This document shows positions 1 through 11,949 of a DNA stretch of 64,000 nt, in pieces (position 1 is the first letter of the stretch; each line of letters begins with the position of its first letter). The stretch comes from Erigeron canadensis (lineage: Eukaryota > Streptophyta > Magnoliopsida > Asterales > Asteraceae): assembly GCF_010389155.1 (NCBI RefSeq), contig NC_057761.1, positions 15,378,501-15,442,500 of the forward strand, read 5' to 3'. Both the position numbers and the translations under genes were made by a program. The notes beneath the pieces are model-generated. The model was not told the DNA's origin, did no database searches, and saw only the letters and a program-made list of their open reading frames with translations.

Positions 1-1
1 G

Positions 2-2164
2 ATATTTGAACAAGAAAGCTTGCTACCAACAATTAATGATCCAAGTAATTCAAGTGCTTCCTCAAGGACATCTACCTTAGCTTCAAAATTTAAGAAATAT
101 CCAACTCCAACAAGTGAAGAGCTAGATATTCTTTTCGAAGAATTCTACAACTCAAAACCGATTCAAGAAAAGGAACCTCAAGTCATCAATGAACCAATTC
201 CGAACAATGACCCCATTCAAACAAATGAATCAATTCCTGACAACAATCATGAATCATCTTTAAATTCTATAGAGCAAGAAGAATCATCTTCAAGTGATAT
301 TTATTCTCAAAAGAATGTTCAAGAACAACCTTCTCAAATCACCCAAACAACAAATCCATCAAATACTCCAAATGTGTATGTACCACTGGATTTTGATCAT
401 CCAAATTTTGAGGAAAGAGTTATTCCAAGCTATGATTCCATTGCTAAACAGAACTCTGGATTTAATGATGGTAATTTTGACATTCATCAACAAGATCCTC
501 TTCCTCATGACAACAAGTGGTCATGTATGCGTAAAGATCATCCTACAGAACAGATCATCGAAGATCCACAAGCTGGTGTTTCTACCCGTACTACAGTCAA
601 TGAGTGTCTTGTTGCACTTTCACTGAGTAACATTGAACCCAAAACTGTCTCTGAAGCTCTTTGTGATCCAGAATGGGTTAAAGCAATGCAAGATGAATTA
701 GCTCAATTTGAAAGACTAAAGGTATGGAGATTGGTTCCAAATCCAAGGAAAGAAGAACCAATTCGCACCAAGTGGATTTTCAAGAACAAGAAGGATGAAA
801 ATGGAGTTGTAGTAAGGAACAAAGCTAGATTGGTTGCAAAGGGTTACTGCCAACAACCTGGTGTGGATTTTGACGAAACTTTCGCTCCTGTTGCAAGAAT
901 GGAGGCCATTCGTATATTCTTAGCTTATGCCGCATTCAGAAACTTCACAGTGTTTCAAATGGATGTGAAGACAGCATTCTTGAATGGAGAACTCAAAGAA
1001 GAAGTTTACGTGGAGCAACCTGAAGGTTTTGTTGATCCTAAGAAGCCAAACCATGTCTACAGGTTAGACAAGGCCCTCTATGGTTTGAAGCAGGCACCCC
1101 GAGCATGGTATGATTCCTTATCTACTTTCTTACTCAAAGGAGGCTTTACCAAAGGTACTATTGACCCTACCCTGTTTATTTGTAAGCAAGGTAAACATGT
1201 TTTACTTGCCCAAATATATGTTGATGACATTATTTTTGGGTCAACCAGTCAAACTTTTTGTCGAAATTTTTCATCTCTAATGGTCAATCATTTTGAAATG
1301 AGCATGATTGGGGAAATGAATTACTTTTTAGGTCTACAAATCAAACAATTACCAACTGGTATTTGTATATCACAAGGTAAGTACATAAAAGATATGTTGA
1401 AAAAGTTTGAAATGACTAATTGTACTTCAATTTCAACCCCAATGGCTGCTCGTACAAATATTAATGCTGATAAAAATGGGAAACCATTTGACCAAAAGAG
1501 GTATAGAAGCATGATTGGTTCGTTGTTGTATCTTACAGCATCTCGCCCAGATATAATGTTTGCAACATGTATGTGTGCTAGGTATCAAGCCGCTCCGACT
1601 GATTTACATTACCAAGCTGTGAAACGAATTTTTCGTTATCTGAAGGGTACACCCAATCTTGGTCTCTGGTATCCAAGGGATACTGGATTCAATTTAACTG
1701 TCTATTCAGATGCAGATCATGCAGGTTGTAAGCTTGATCGCAAGAGCATATCTGGTACTTTACAATTCTTAGGGGATAAGATTGTAAGTTGGTCATCCAA
1801 AAAGCAAAATTGCGTATCACTGTCAACAGCAGAGGCTGAATATGTAGCTGCTGCTAGTTGTTGTGCTCAAGTGTTATGGATGAAAACACAACTTACCAAC
1901 TATGGTCTGAAATATGATCGTGTCCCTGTCTATTTTGATTCACAAAGTGCCATTGCAATTGCTGTCAACTCAGTCAATCACTCACGCTCAAAGCACATTG
2001 ATGTGAGATATCATTTTCTCAAAGATCATGTTGAGAAAGGTGACATCGAACTCTACTTCGTGGGAACTGACTACCAACTCGCTGATTGGTTCACAAAACC
2101 ACTGGATGAAAAGAGGTTTAATTTCTTAATCTCTAAACTTGGTATGCTAAATCTTGATCCTTAA
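2..2164 (+). CDS. Copia pol 3' part: reverse transcriptase and RNase H, open
   Basis: The reading frame is open from the window edge to a TAA at 2162-2164, about 720 codons, with no stop or frameshift. The N-terminal 200 residues are a low-complexity Ser/Asn/Pro/Glu linker typical of the tail of copia integrase. The RVT_2 reverse transcriptase follows, with the TAFLNG and [12 protein letters not shown] blocks and the catalytic YVDD at 1217-1228. The RNase H part has [24 protein letters not shown] and KHIDVRYH, covering the usual acidic residues, and ends with [10 protein letters not shown]. Gag, protease and integrase must lie upstream, outside the window. It is a retroelement polyprotein, not a host gene. 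Family assignment is very secure; current activity is unknown. Confidence 0.95.
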   Translation: MFEQESLLPTINDPSNSSASSRTSTLASKFKKYPTPTSEELDILFEEFYNSKPIQEKEPQVINEPIPNNDPIQTNESIPDNNHESSLNSIEQEESSSSDIYSQKNVQEQPSQITQTTNPSNTPNVYVPLDFDHPNFEERVIPSYDSIAKQNSGFNDGNFDIHQQDPLPHDNKWSCMRKDHPTEQIIEDPQAGVSTRTTVNECLVALSLSNIEPKTVSEALCDPEWVKAMQDELAQFERLKVWRLVPNPRKEEPIRTKWIFKNKKDENGVVVRNKARLVAKGYCQQPGVDFDETFAPVARMEAIRIFLAYAAFRNFTVFQMDVKTAFLNGELKEEVYVEQPEGFVDPKKPNHVYRLDKALYGLKQAPRAWYDSLSTFLLKGGFTKGTIDPTLFICKQGKHVLLAQIYVDDIIFGSTSQTFCRNFSSLMVNHFEMSMIGEMNYFLGLQIKQLPTGICISQGKYIKDMLKKFEMTNCTSISTPMAARTNINADKNGKPFDQKRYRSMIGSLLYLTASRPDIMFATCMCARYQAAPTDLHYQAVKRIFRYLKGTPNLGLWYPRDTGFNLTVYSDADHAGCKLDRKSISGTLQFLGDKIVSWSSKKQNCVSLSTAEAEYVAAASCCAQVLWMKTQLTNYGLKYDRVPVYFDSQSAIAIAVNSVNHSRSKHIDVRYHFLKDHVEKGDIELYFVGTDYQLADWFTKPLDEKRFNFLISKLGMLNLDP

Positions 2165-2304
2165 TTATCTTTACCATGGAAGGAATTCTTGATTCATTTT
2201 TCAAAAAAAAAAAAAAATTTGAAAAAACCAAAAATCAAATACAAAAATATAAAATTTTGAAAAATAACAAAAAGATTTTCTTAAATTTTCTTTTTACTTC
2301 AAAG

Positions 2305-2505
2305 TGGCTTGCATATATTCTGTATGCAACCCGTTCTTCATTAAACTATTTATTTTAAAAGTGGTTTACATATACTCTGTATGTAACCCGTGTTTAAATG
2401 ATGTATTTATTACTTCGTGGCTTATGCACATTCAGTGTATAACCCGTGCTTATTTGTGTTATTTAGTTTATAAAATAGTTTGCATATACTCTATATCCAA
2501 CCTGG
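2305..2505 (+). repeat. Four spaced copies of a dyad word in A (GCATATA..TGTATGC)
   Basis: Four copies of a roughly 29-bp unit begin at 2305, 2361, 2417 and 2476, a period of 56-59 bp. Each reads GTGGnTTGCATATA, a short spacer, then TGTATGCAACCCG with changes, so TTGCATA and TATGCAA form a dyad. The units lie 140 bp after the pol stop, in the same relative position as the dyad arrays in elements D and E, but with an unrelated word. Function unknown. Confidence 0.7.
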
Positions 2506-2551
2506 TTTTAAAATAAAATTTTTTATGTTTCAAAATTGAAAATTAATTCAT

Positions 2552-2767
2552 GTTGTTATACATATAAATTGATATAAGATAACATGGAATTGAACGCCTT
2601 TGTGTACTTCCAAGCAGTCTTATATGAATGTATATGTGTAATACAAGATGTTGATTACAATTTTGTTACACCTGTGTCAAAAACTCTCAATTGTTGATAT
2701 GAGAAGCAAAGGATTGAAAGCCTTTGTGTACTCCTGAGTTGTCTCATCTTGAACAATTGATTGAGTT
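2552..2767 (+). other. Two stem-loops with the shared loop (element A)
   Basis: Stem-loop 1 spans about 2561-2636: the left arm starting CATATAAATTGATATAAGA pairs with the right arm ending TCTTATATGAATGTATATG over close to 30 positions with few mismatches. Stem-loop 2 spans 2682-2767: the left arm AACTCTCAATTGTTGATATG pairs with the right arm that ends CAATTGATTGAGTT. The loops are almost the same, TTGAACGCCTTTGTGTAC and TTGAAAGCCTTTGTGTAC, while the stems are unrelated to one another. The same loop recurs in E and D. Such changing but still paired stems argue for a selected RNA or DNA structure. Role unknown. Confidence 0.75.
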
Positions 2768-5150
2768 CACTTTTCATAAAACCTGTTTTGATTTCACACA
2801 AATCATTTTTGCTCCACCTTTTCTATGGAAATCTGTTTGATCTATCGTTGCATAGATTAAGGGGGAGTTTGTGATTTCAAAAAACTCTGTGAAAATTATT
2901 TGTGCAATTTATGGAGTTTGTGTGTGACAATGTGTTTTTAAAACATTTTTTTTTTCACATATAATGATTTTTTTTCAAAAACATTTAATTCAAAGGAAGT
3001 TCGGTGTTTAGTTTGCACAAGAGCGACTAGGTTTTTCTCAAAATTCTACTCCATGAATTTCATCATTGCCGATGAGTTCTAACCCCAAAGTATTCATTTT
3101 TTTTTCATTAGAAAGTAAGGGTATTTTGAGAGATGATGAATTCGTGCAACTACGTTGGAGGGAGTAAAGTCGAAAAGTGAGAGGTTATGGTGATAATGTT
3201 GTGAGAAAAGGGTTAAAAGAATTGATACCCTTCCCTAAAATTCTCAAATCGCCGGGTAAAACACATTTCTATCGGATGTCATTTGTTGATATCTCGGTAT
3301 TGAAGAAGCCTTCATGGACCCAATGAAGCGATGCACATCTTTACCTAACCACTCAAGTGTTTCTTAACAAATGCTTGTTTTATTTCTCACGCAGGTTTTC
3401 TCATTTCTATTGACTCTTCATTTGGAAGACGTTGATATTGAAAAAGGGTGACACTCTGCTCCAGTCCCCGACTTCATTTGATCACTTTGTGTCTAGAGCT
3501 CTCGTGATTGATCATTAATTTGATGTTATTCATTCTTTAGGACACATTTACGTCATATCTTTGTGATATACATGCTTATCTTTGTGATATAGCCGGAACA
3601 TTTGTAGTAATATCTTAAATGATATTTCACGATGATCAAATGGAAATCCTACCATTGCTAACATCATTTTCAGCTTTGAATGTAGGTCTCATAATTGCAT
3701 TTGTGTAATTATTGAGTTAACAAGAAGTCTATTGTGACCTTGGATTTTTTTCCTAAAAGTCTTTAAGGATAGTAGAACATGGTTATCGAACGCTTAGGTG
3801 ACACTGACCATGGTTTACATTCTTTGAAGCATTCTTGAGGTTGAAAAGCCAAAAGACCGAACTATGTTAGAGGTTTGCTCTGTGCTTTTCTCAATGATAC
3901 ATAGGAAATTCGATAAATGAAAATACATTTCCTTCGGTCATTTCATTAATCCTTTCGATTTTTGAATGCAAACGGATCATTCTTATCCGGTTTCTTTTCT
4001 CATCACCAAAACACAGAAAACATCAACACCATGATACAATGTTTATCCCAAACAACTTCAATCTTACATTTTAGTCATCCATAGGAACAATTGGGTTGGT
4101 TTATATGGATAAATTGATGTTTTGTTGGTTGATAATTCTCCTTGAGCATAATGTCTAGATTTTAGTCATAATTATTTCTTTTGAACAATCGATTCAATCA
4201 ATGTTTGCATAATGACATTGGTTCTCAACTTTGTCATTATGAGGGGGAGAAAATAGTATGATTGATTATTGATTAGGAGAAGAAATTATAATGATTAATA
4301 AGGACAAGGAGAAAAGTTTGTGTTTGGTTGTTTCAATTGCTTTCAAAGATACTATCATTCAGCTTCTTGTTAAAAGTTTTCAATTTTATTTGGAGTTCTT
4401 TTCTCTCAGATTTCATTTGTGATCATTCTTCTTCAAAGTTTGTTTGATTTCATTCCAAACTGCAAAGGTTCCAAATTCAACTTGAAGACTATTCATCTCG
4501 AAAGAAAAGGATATACATTCAAGATTTAACGAAGAGACTGTGATTACTCATGAATTGAGGGGGAGCATGATTAATTCGTAAGAGACTTGTCAAAACCTCA
4601 TTCAAATATTTACTCTCAAAAGTGCCTTTAAATGATGTGACAAAGATCAAAGCTTCAAAGGACAAAAGATTGAAGATTCGAGACAAAGAAGATAAGCTTC
4701 AAAAAGAGTCTTCATCAAATTAAAGATCTTCAAGTCATATAACAACACTTTACCAAAAGCTACATTGTACATATCAAGGGGGATAGTACATATCTCTGAA
4801 AAATCATTCCAAGATTTCAAAGAAAAGACTTCAAGATTCGAAAATTGAAGAATTTAAGACAAGTTCATACCTTCCGCACCTCAAAAGACAACTCTGATTC
4901 ATGATTCAACAATTTTCAAAGATTCAAAACATACACACACTCATCACTCTCTGTTCTATAAAAACACTGATAATCAACAGATGATCTAACTTCAAGAAGT
5001 CCAAGACCAAGACTGAATCAAGTTCTCCAAAGACAATGAGAAAGCATTGAAGACTTGTTTCCACACACCAATTGTCTTCATCACCAGGCTCATCAAATTC
5101 ATTCCTACAAGACAAAACAACACGTACTTCAGATCTTACAATATATCACT
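2768..5150 (+). other. Non-coding 3' region of element A with repeated G5 tracts
   Basis: No convincing ORF is seen in this 2.4-kb stretch, and no trace of the aORF found in D, E and F. It holds polypurine-like tracts at 2859-2868, 4241-4250, 4557-4566 and about 4776-4783, all variants of AAGGGGGAG, before the terminal tract at 5151. Repeated G5 tracts after pol are also seen in D and E. The rest is AT-rich sequence without recognisable features. Confidence 0.6.
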
Positions 5151-5160
5151 AAGGGGGAGA
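5151..5160 (+). promoter_or_regulatory. Polypurine tract of element A
   Basis: AAGGGGGAGA ends one base before the LTR start TGTTAGAAATCC at 5162, the normal position of the primer for plus-strand DNA synthesis. D has the equivalent tract before its 3' LTR. Confidence 0.9.
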
Positions 5161-5161
5161 A

Positions 5162-5484
5162 TGTTAGAAATCCAAAAATAGTGATACATTGTAATTTAAG
5201 TTATGGACTTACTTGTAGTTAAGTCATGAGTTGATGATTTCTAAGGTTGAGGGGCTAATAGTGAGAATTAGCATAGTTGATGTGTTTAGACTATAAATAG
5301 CCCTCAATCCCTTAGAAATCATAACAATAAGCATAACTCTTGACATATATTCCATACCATTACACCTGAATAACACACACTTAATCTCAATTCTCTCTCA
5401 ACACACACACAAACACCAAGAACACACACACTAACCAAACGCCATTGTTGATGTGAATTCGAGTGATAAAATCGTGTTGTTACA
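5162..5484 (+). repeat. 3' LTR of element A (323 bp)
   Basis: Begins TGTTAGAAATCC and ends GTTGTTACA. It holds a TATA box CTATAAATAG at 5291-5300. It aligns along its whole length with the LTR of element B at 10831-11151 in reverse orientation, with scattered substitutions (roughly 88-90% by eye), so both belong to one family. The ends are set by the polypurine tract on the left and by the abrupt start of reversed B coding sequence on the right. Confidence 0.9.
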
Positions 5485-8400
5485 TATGCCACAACCAAGA
5501 ATTCTTCGAAGTAGCTTTTGAAACAAGACAGATATTATCAGTTGGTTGGTTATCATCAAGATTAACTGTGAAAATATTATCTTCACGATCTCCGCATAGG
5601 ATATCAATTCCATCTAGAGTTTGGACTTTGCACAGAGATTGTCGAAAAAGAACTTGAAGGTTGTTGTCACAGAACTGTCCAACACTGAACAAGTTATGAC
5701 TCAGACCTTCAACATAATGAACTTTCTTAATGACAATTCCGTTTCTTTCTATATCTCCATAACCTAGAATTGGAGCGAAATTGTTGTTTCCGAAACGAAC
5801 AGTTCCCATGAATCTTTCAACAAAATTCTTGAGCAATGATTTATTGCCAGTCATGTGTTTTGAACGCCCGGAATCGAGTATCCATACACAGATGGTTATT
5901 TCCTGCAATCAAAATTTAACCGACTTTAGGTACCCACTTAAAGACGGATCCTTTGTGGTTAGTTAATACAGGCAGGGGGTATAACTTAGGAGATGCATAC
6001 AAACATGCTTTCGAATCAACATACTTGTTAACAAGCACATTATCAACAAGCACATTTGGATTAAACAAACAAATATTAACACACGAATCAAAAGTAACAT
6101 GCCTACCACCATTCAAACCATACAAATAAAATCGAGAATTAACATTGTTTACACCATCACAAGGCATTGCCTTGGCATCATTAACATTTGTTTTCAAAGA
6201 TGACTTAAAAGATAAATTGTTTGAAACATCAGAAACAAGCTTCATCTTACTACCCGCTTTTCTCCTTTGTCTTTTCTTCTTTTTCTCAACTTTAGTGATC
6301 TTAGGTACTAATGACTTAGCTACCCATTTAGACTCACTAATCAAGCTCTTTCCACTTGTTGGATTGGCACTAAGAAGATTAGAATGAGAGTTTTGAAGCA
6401 CTTATATCTTTTTAGACTCTTTTGAAGGTGCAGAAACTTCTTGTTTCTTAGGTTTATCGTGAGAAAACCAGCCATATCTATCCCTATATCTAGTTGCACC
6501 ATTTGTAGTATCCCTAGTTAGCAAGACAGAGCTAGTCCTAGACACTTTAGAAATTGAACTAGAATGAGAGCTAGACGAAGAAACATTTAAATTGATCACC
6601 AGAAGTTTCACTTTGTTGTATTTGATTTTGGGAATGGTCTCAACTTGTTTGGTTTTAACATGCTTTTCCGGGGTAGGACACTTTGTTTTTAACTTATTGA
6701 TTCTTGGTTTGGTGACAGTCTTTGGTTCAGTCTTGATGAGTTTGGAAATAACCCGTTTCTTTGAATAATATGAAGTTGGAGCTTTGAAAAACGATTTTGG
6801 AGATTCCTCTTTTGATTTAACTTTGATTTTAGTAGATTCAATCTTTTTCTCAGTTTCAGAATCAAAAACATATTCTCCCTCCATGAATTTATCAAAATCA
6901 TTTTTGGTGAATGGTGAAACTGGAGAGATTTTTGAAAAATCAAGAGTCTTGTTTTCCAACTTCACACTATTGGTAATCTCAGGAATGAAATCAACATGAA
7001 CTGACACATCTTTGGTTTCACAAGAAAATTGAGTAGAAGTATCAACACCTATACTAGCACAAAGCTTAGGGTGAACAACTAACTCTTCAGGAAACTCACA
7101 AGTGAAAAACCTAAAGTAGTACCATATCAAAACTAAACTATGCGCAAGTTCGTCATAAGATAAATCAGATTGCACATAATCATCAGCTATTACAGTAGCA
7201 GCATTTTGACATGAACACTCAAGAGAATCAGTCAAGGTTTGGGTGGAGGAAACAGTAGATGAAACACAAGTAGTCTGAGTGGAATGGTCTACTAAAAGAC
7301 TGAAATCAGTTTGAGTAGAAACATTAACACAAACTTTCTTGATATCAACAACAACTGATTCATTCTTTGAATTCGGTTTTTGAGACTGTAGATTATTAAT
7401 AAATTTTTGTTAAGATTCCACCTTTTGTTGTAAACCTTCTATTTGTTTTTCCAAAAATGTGGATGGAACATACAATTTAGTTGGTTTAGGTGGGGAAACG
7501 ACAGATTCTTGGTTTTGAAAATTAGATGCAATCTCTTCTAATTCAAAAATTGATGACTTTTTCGTTTCGTAAGAAGTATTGATGGCATCATAATTAATCA
7601 AAAATTTATTGTTTTGAATTTTCTCAACTTCATCAGTCTCAAATTCGTCATCCAATGGACGAATGAATTGTTGAACCATACCAAGTCTTAAAAACTTTTC
7701 ATCATACAAGGGTTCGATCTTGTCTTTGGCTTTTTGCAATGGAGTGATATTCTCAAATCCCAACCCAAAAAGAAGTTCTGATCTATCAATCTTTGACTTA
7801 TTGAAATAGGCAGTGAAATCCAAAAGAGGGTTTTGTTCAACTTTGTACAACTTTTCTTGATAGAAAAGTATATTCTTTTTATGTTCCTCAATTTGTCTTT
7901 CAAGATTTTCAATCTTAATGCCTTTTAAAAAACAGTTATGATTTAAATCAGAAACTTTTCTTTCAAGTTCAATTGTTTTTGGTGTAGCTTCTTGAAGCTT
8001 CTTATTCAGAATATCAACATCCATTTGTTTCGCATTTGCACGAAGCCATTCATTGGTCTTTTGAACTTCAAGATCTTGATTGGCTTTTTCAAGATGAAGA
8101 ATGGTCTTTTCTAAATTATGACACTTTTCCAATAACTTAGAGTCAGGAGACGCATTCATTTCACATTCTTTAACCAACATTTGTTCTTTATAATTTTGAA
8201 ATTCTTGTTTCATAGCATCATACTCAAAAAGTAGTTTAGAATTTTCTTCAAGAAGTTTTGTGTACTCCCTTTTTGAAAATAAAATGCTATTTTTCAATTT
8301 CTTGTTTTTGTTGGCTAAAGAAGTGTAATGATTCGTCAAGTTTGATAAGGCAATTCTATAAGACTCTTTATCCTTAATTGATGAAAAAGTAGAGTCGAGA

Positions 8401-9710
8401 TTTACCTCATCATCGGGATATTCCTCGTCAGTGTTGTCAGTCTCCATCACTTTGTCTTTGTTCAACCTTGCCATGAAACATATATTGGCAAACAGATCTT
8501 CCTCTTCATCATTAGTCAGTAAAAGTCACTTGTCATCTTCAGCAATCAAGGCTTGACCGGCTTCAACTTGCTTTGCCAGGAGCATCTTCTGCTTGTAGTA
8601 TTCATAATTCTTCTTGCGAGGCAGCTTGCAATTCACAGCAAAATGACCAGGAATTCCACAGTTGTAACACTTTTTGTCAGATGTCTTTTCTTTATCCACG
8701 ATTTATTTCTCAGTTTCTGTTTTCTTGTCTCTTTTCTTGAAACCAGTTGTTTCACCTTGTTCAAAACTCTTGTGATGATATTGTTCCTTCTTTGGAAATG
8801 CACTTGTTGATGAAGTTCAAAGATTGTTGTTAGTTGGCCTCGCTTTGAAATATTTTTTCTTGAAATGCTTAGTCACAGCGGCAAGAGCTTGGTAGAATTC
8901 ATCAGGAACACCATCTCTTGTTGCCAAGTAATCTTCACCCTCCTCATCAGACGAAGAAACAACGGTCATTTGTCTTTTAAGAGCCTTAGAAACCTTTCGT
9001 TTAACAACCAATGCCAAAGGATCAGTAGATACAACTTCTGGCATTTTGTTGAGTGAATATTTGCTTAGAACTCGTGGCTCATTCAACTTGAAAGATTCAT
9101 AAAGAGTATAAATGGTGAATTTGGTCAGATCTTGATGTTGTTTGATTTGAGTCCCATAATCTTCCCATTCGGGACCAAGTGCTTTGATAAATTTGATGTT
9201 CAGCTCAATCTCATCTTTCTTGACTTTGTTCTTTCTCAGTTCATTGATCACATTGCAAAATCTGTAGTAGACGGACTCAAGAGATTCATTTGGTGATTTC
9301 TGAAAATTGTCAAACTCAGTTAAGACATTTGTCAGTCGAATTGTTGAGGTTACATCAGAACCTTCCATTTGTCTAGCAACTTCATCCCAAATCTCCTTTG
9401 CTGTGTCATAAGAATCAACTGAGCCATAAATCTCATCAGGAAGTGCTTGATACAAGCATGATCTAGCTCTGTTGTCAGCAGCAGTACGATCTCTTTGTTC
9501 GGCATTCAAAAGATCAGGAGTCAAAATAGCACCGGTAGTAGGATGACGATGCATAGCAAGTCCATTGATGATTGAGTCTTTAAGCATGTGACCATTAGTC
9601 TGACGTTCCACATAATCCATGAACCTTTTCTTCCAAAGTCCATAATTACCACGATAAAGAACTGGTGGTCTTGTATCAGTGCCCAGAGACAATGCTTCAC
9701 GAGTAGTCAT
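5485..9710 (-). pseudogene. Gag-protease of element B with stops, truncated by A
   Basis: Gag starts at 9710 (MTTREALSLG) with the copia UBN2 capsid region: LYRGNYGLWKKRF near residue 20 and GSDVTSTIRL further on, open to 8817. A CCHC zinc knuckle (CYNCGIPGHF...) lies near 8650-8690 between in-frame stops. Then come a long coiled-coil-rich part (8474-7410), a basic Ser/Lys-rich part (7235-6402 and 6401-5916) and the aspartic protease with DSG in WILDSGRSKHMTGN near 5860. The frame breaks off at SWLWHM, inside the pre-integrase domain. Stops between 9710 and 6402 are in one frame; a frameshift lies near 5910. Gag would package RNA and the protease would process the polyprotein, but this copy cannot make either product whole. 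Confidence 0.85.
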
Positions 9711-10817
9711 TTGAAATTGATTTGAATTGAGAATTGAATTGATTTTTGAAGAAAATATGAAACTATGAAACGATCTAAATTGAAATGAAATGAAACGATC
9801 TGTATTGAAATGAAATGAGACGATCTGAATTGAAACGATCTAAATGTATGAATGAAACGATCTAACTTGAAACGATCTAAATTGAAATGGGAGTAATACA
9901 ATTTAAAATTGAAACGATCTGTAGAATTTGAAGAAAAATTTTAAGTATTCTGAAATGATTTGGGCAGAGTTTTGGTATGAATTTAAATGAAATGAATTGA
10001 GCAAAACCAATCATGAAGATCGGTTACCTAAGAATATTATGATTCCCAAACACAACTCTTCACGAATTACTTAAACCAGATAATGTTCAAGTAAAACTTG
10101 AAACGATTTAAAAGAGATCGTTCTGGTCTCAAAGAAAACTGAAACGATCTAAAAGAGATCGTTTTGGTTTCTTTTCAGGATTTCTCAACAACTTGATTAA
10201 TTTCAAGAAATTGAATTGACCAGAACCAATCCAAAGGATCAGTTAGCCACAATCAACTCTTCTCACCACAACCACACTTGTCAAAACGATCAAATTTGAA
10301 TCGTTTTACAAGCCACACGACTGAAATGTATGTACTAAGGAAAGAAAAACTAAAACGATCTAAATGAGATCGTTTAGCTTCACACAGTCGTCTTCAACCT
10401 CTGAGAATGAACAACTCCATTGACGATTTTTAAAACTTCAATATCTTTTGATTTTCTGAGAATTGGAACATGAAACCACTTGCAAACAGTTTGTTTTCAC
10501 CTCAGCAACGATCCAATTAACACAATTTAGCTTATAACACAACATAATTAAATCCCAAATTTTAGCGCCAAAAACTCAAAATCTGAACTTTTGATCCAGA
10601 TCGAATTAGAACACGAAACTTGAGAGGATTATGTTATTAACTATGAGAAATCGATCGGTGAACAAACATTTGTGATTTTATGTGATTTGAGAGGTTATTA
10701 TTGAATTTTCAGTGAGAGAAAAAAACGAATAGAAACAGGATGAAAACAGAATTAAAGGTGAATGTGTGATGATTTGTGATTGAATTCAGTTATGGATCGA
10801 GATCAGAATGATGTTTT
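9711..10817 (-). repeat. Leader of element B with ACGATCT/AGATCGT dyad array
   Basis: This is the untranslated leader between primer site and gag. Half-sites GAAACGATCT crowd at 9770-9930, and fuller dyads such as AACGATCTAAAAGAGATCGTT occur in part or whole near 10100-10125, 10141-10165, 10289-10312 and 10353-10375. The same word is found in E but not in D or F. The rest is AT-rich and has no convincing ORF. Confidence 0.75.
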
Positions 10818-10828
10818 CTCTGATACCA
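10818..10828 (-). promoter_or_regulatory. Primer-binding site of element B (initiator Met tRNA)
   Basis: On the minus strand TGGTATCAGAG follows two bases after the LTR end. This matches the 3' end of plant initiator methionine tRNA, the usual primer of copia minus-strand synthesis. Confidence 0.9.
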
Positions 10829-10830
10829 CA

Positions 10831-11151
10831 TGTATCAACATGATTTTATCATTTGAATTCACAACAACAATGGCGTTTGGTTAGTGTGTGTGTTCTTGGT
10901 GTTTGTGTGTGTTTTTAGAGAGAATTTGGATCAAGAGTGTGTTATTCAGGTGTAGTGGTATGAGAATTGTTCAAAAGTTTAGCCAGAGTTATGATTTCTA
11001 AGGAATTGAGGGCTATTTATAGTCTAAACTAACCACCTATGCTAATTATCACAATTAGCCCCTCAACCTTAGAAATCATCAACTCATGATTTAACAACAA
11101 GTAAGTCCATAATTTAAATTACAATGTATCACTATTTTTGGATTTCTAACA
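10831..11151 (-). repeat. 5' LTR of element B (321 bp)
   Basis: On the minus strand it starts TGTTAGAAATCC at 11151 and ends GTTGATACA at 10831. A TATA box (ACTATAAATAGCC) lies at about 11011-11024. It is the same family as the LTR at 5162-5484 but in the opposite orientation. Confidence 0.9.
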
Positions 11152-11504
11152 TGTATTCTCTCCAGAATGAAGTTCAAATTGAAAATGGCCTTGTCTACGA
11201 AGTTCTGGAGATTTAACTTTGCTTTAGTCCTTGATGAAGATGGATCATGTGGTTGCACAAAGATAATAGATCTCCACATGTCAAATAAATATGATTCAGC
11301 AAGATCAACATCTACTGTGAGAGCATGAGTAAGAGGATGATTGTGGAAGATTGCTGAAATGATTGGAAAGCCGGGTGCATTGAAAGGATCATTCAGATAT
11401 CTATTATTTCTCATATTGATGGAATTTCCGGCTTTGAGAATTTCCTCAATCGATTCATTAATGGCAATCTCTTCATCATGTCTAACCTCTTCTTGATGAT
11501 CCAT
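11152..11504 (-). pseudogene. N-terminal fragment of the aORF of element E
   Basis: Starts with ATG at 11504 (MDHQEEVRHD) and is open for about 117 codons until it meets the LTR of B. The stretch FPIISAIFHNHPLTHALT followed by ESYLFDMWRS matches FPIITEILNHHPLNIALT and EKYVFDLWES in D (about 21440-21330). In D and F this is the start of a protein of about 1,340-1,450 residues encoded after pol. The family is not recognised from memory beyond being a copia-associated additional ORF. Loss of the rest is due to the B insertion, not to decay within the visible part. Confidence 0.75.
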
Positions 11505-11590
11505 TATTTTTTATAATTTTCTGTTTTTAAGACATAAAACTTTTAATACACACAAAAATAATATTTGAATAGCAAATAACAAGGTTCACA

Positions 11591-11890
11591 CAAACAATTT
11601 ATATAAGATACAAGGAGGTTCACAAAGGCGATCAACTCAGTGTATCCTTTATAAACCATTTGTTATGAGAAAATAAACAAAGAATAGTTAAATACATATT
11701 TTCCATATATAAGTTTACAAAGAAGTTCACAAAGGCGATCAATTCTTTGTACTCTTATATACTTTGATATGTATATAACTTTAAAAATAAGATATAATCA
11801 TATAAGTATGATATATTTGAGAATAATAAGGAAGTACACAAAGGCGTTCGATTCCTCGTATTCCAAAATATATGACAATTATATGATTAT
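11591..11890 (-). other. Three stem-loops with the shared loop (element E)
   Basis: Three hairpins follow each other at about 11591-11665, 11692-11775 and 11794-11890. On the plus strand their loops read TTCACAAAGGCGATCAACT, TTCACAAAGGCGATCAATT and GTACACAAAGGCGTTCGATT, the reverse complements of the loop in A. Their stems differ: TTTATATAAGATACA with TGTATCCTTTATAAA; TATATAAGTTTACAAAGAA with TTCTTTGTACTCTTATATA; and a 39-bp arm starting ATAATCATATAAG paired with one ending ATATGATTAT. They end about 90 bp before the aORF start codon, so in an aORF transcript they would lie in the 5' leader. Role unknown. Confidence 0.8.
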
Positions 11891-11949
11891 ACAAAACAGT
11901 TTGTCACACCACACAAGAATAAAAGTAAAATAAAACTTTGAAAGGAAAA

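Larger units (their letters stand above)
1..5484 (+). mobile_element. Element A: partial SIRE-like Ty1/copia retrotransposon
   Basis: The visible part runs pol (to 2164), a roughly 3-kb non-coding 3' region, a polypurine tract, and a 3' LTR. The order reverse transcriptase then RNase H, with integrase upstream, is the Ty1/copia order; the long post-pol region with several G5 tracts fits the SIRE/Maximus type. The 5' LTR, gag, protease and integrase lie left of the window. The right end (5484) abuts the interior of element B, which runs in the opposite direction and carries an LTR of the same family, so A probably inserted into B. The target duplication cannot be checked because the other end is outside the window. 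The open pol suggests A is the youngest layer of this nest. Confidence 0.85.
5485..11151 (-). mobile_element. Element B: copia element, 5' half, interrupted by A
   Basis: Read on the minus strand: 5' LTR (11151-10831), iMet primer-binding site (10828-10818), a 1.1-kb leader with ACGATCT dyads, gag, protease and the start of the GAG-pre-integrase domain, then a sudden break at 5485 where the 3' LTR of A begins. The missing integrase, RT, RNase H and 3' LTR presumably lie left of the window, beyond A. The right end cuts the aORF of element E at 11152. Gag-pol carries several stops and one frameshift, so B is dead. Confidence 0.85.

Noticed and set aside
2176..2516. Small ORFs after pol of element A
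   Set aside because: They run through the dyad repeats and AT-rich sequence; the translations are artefacts of the repeated unit.
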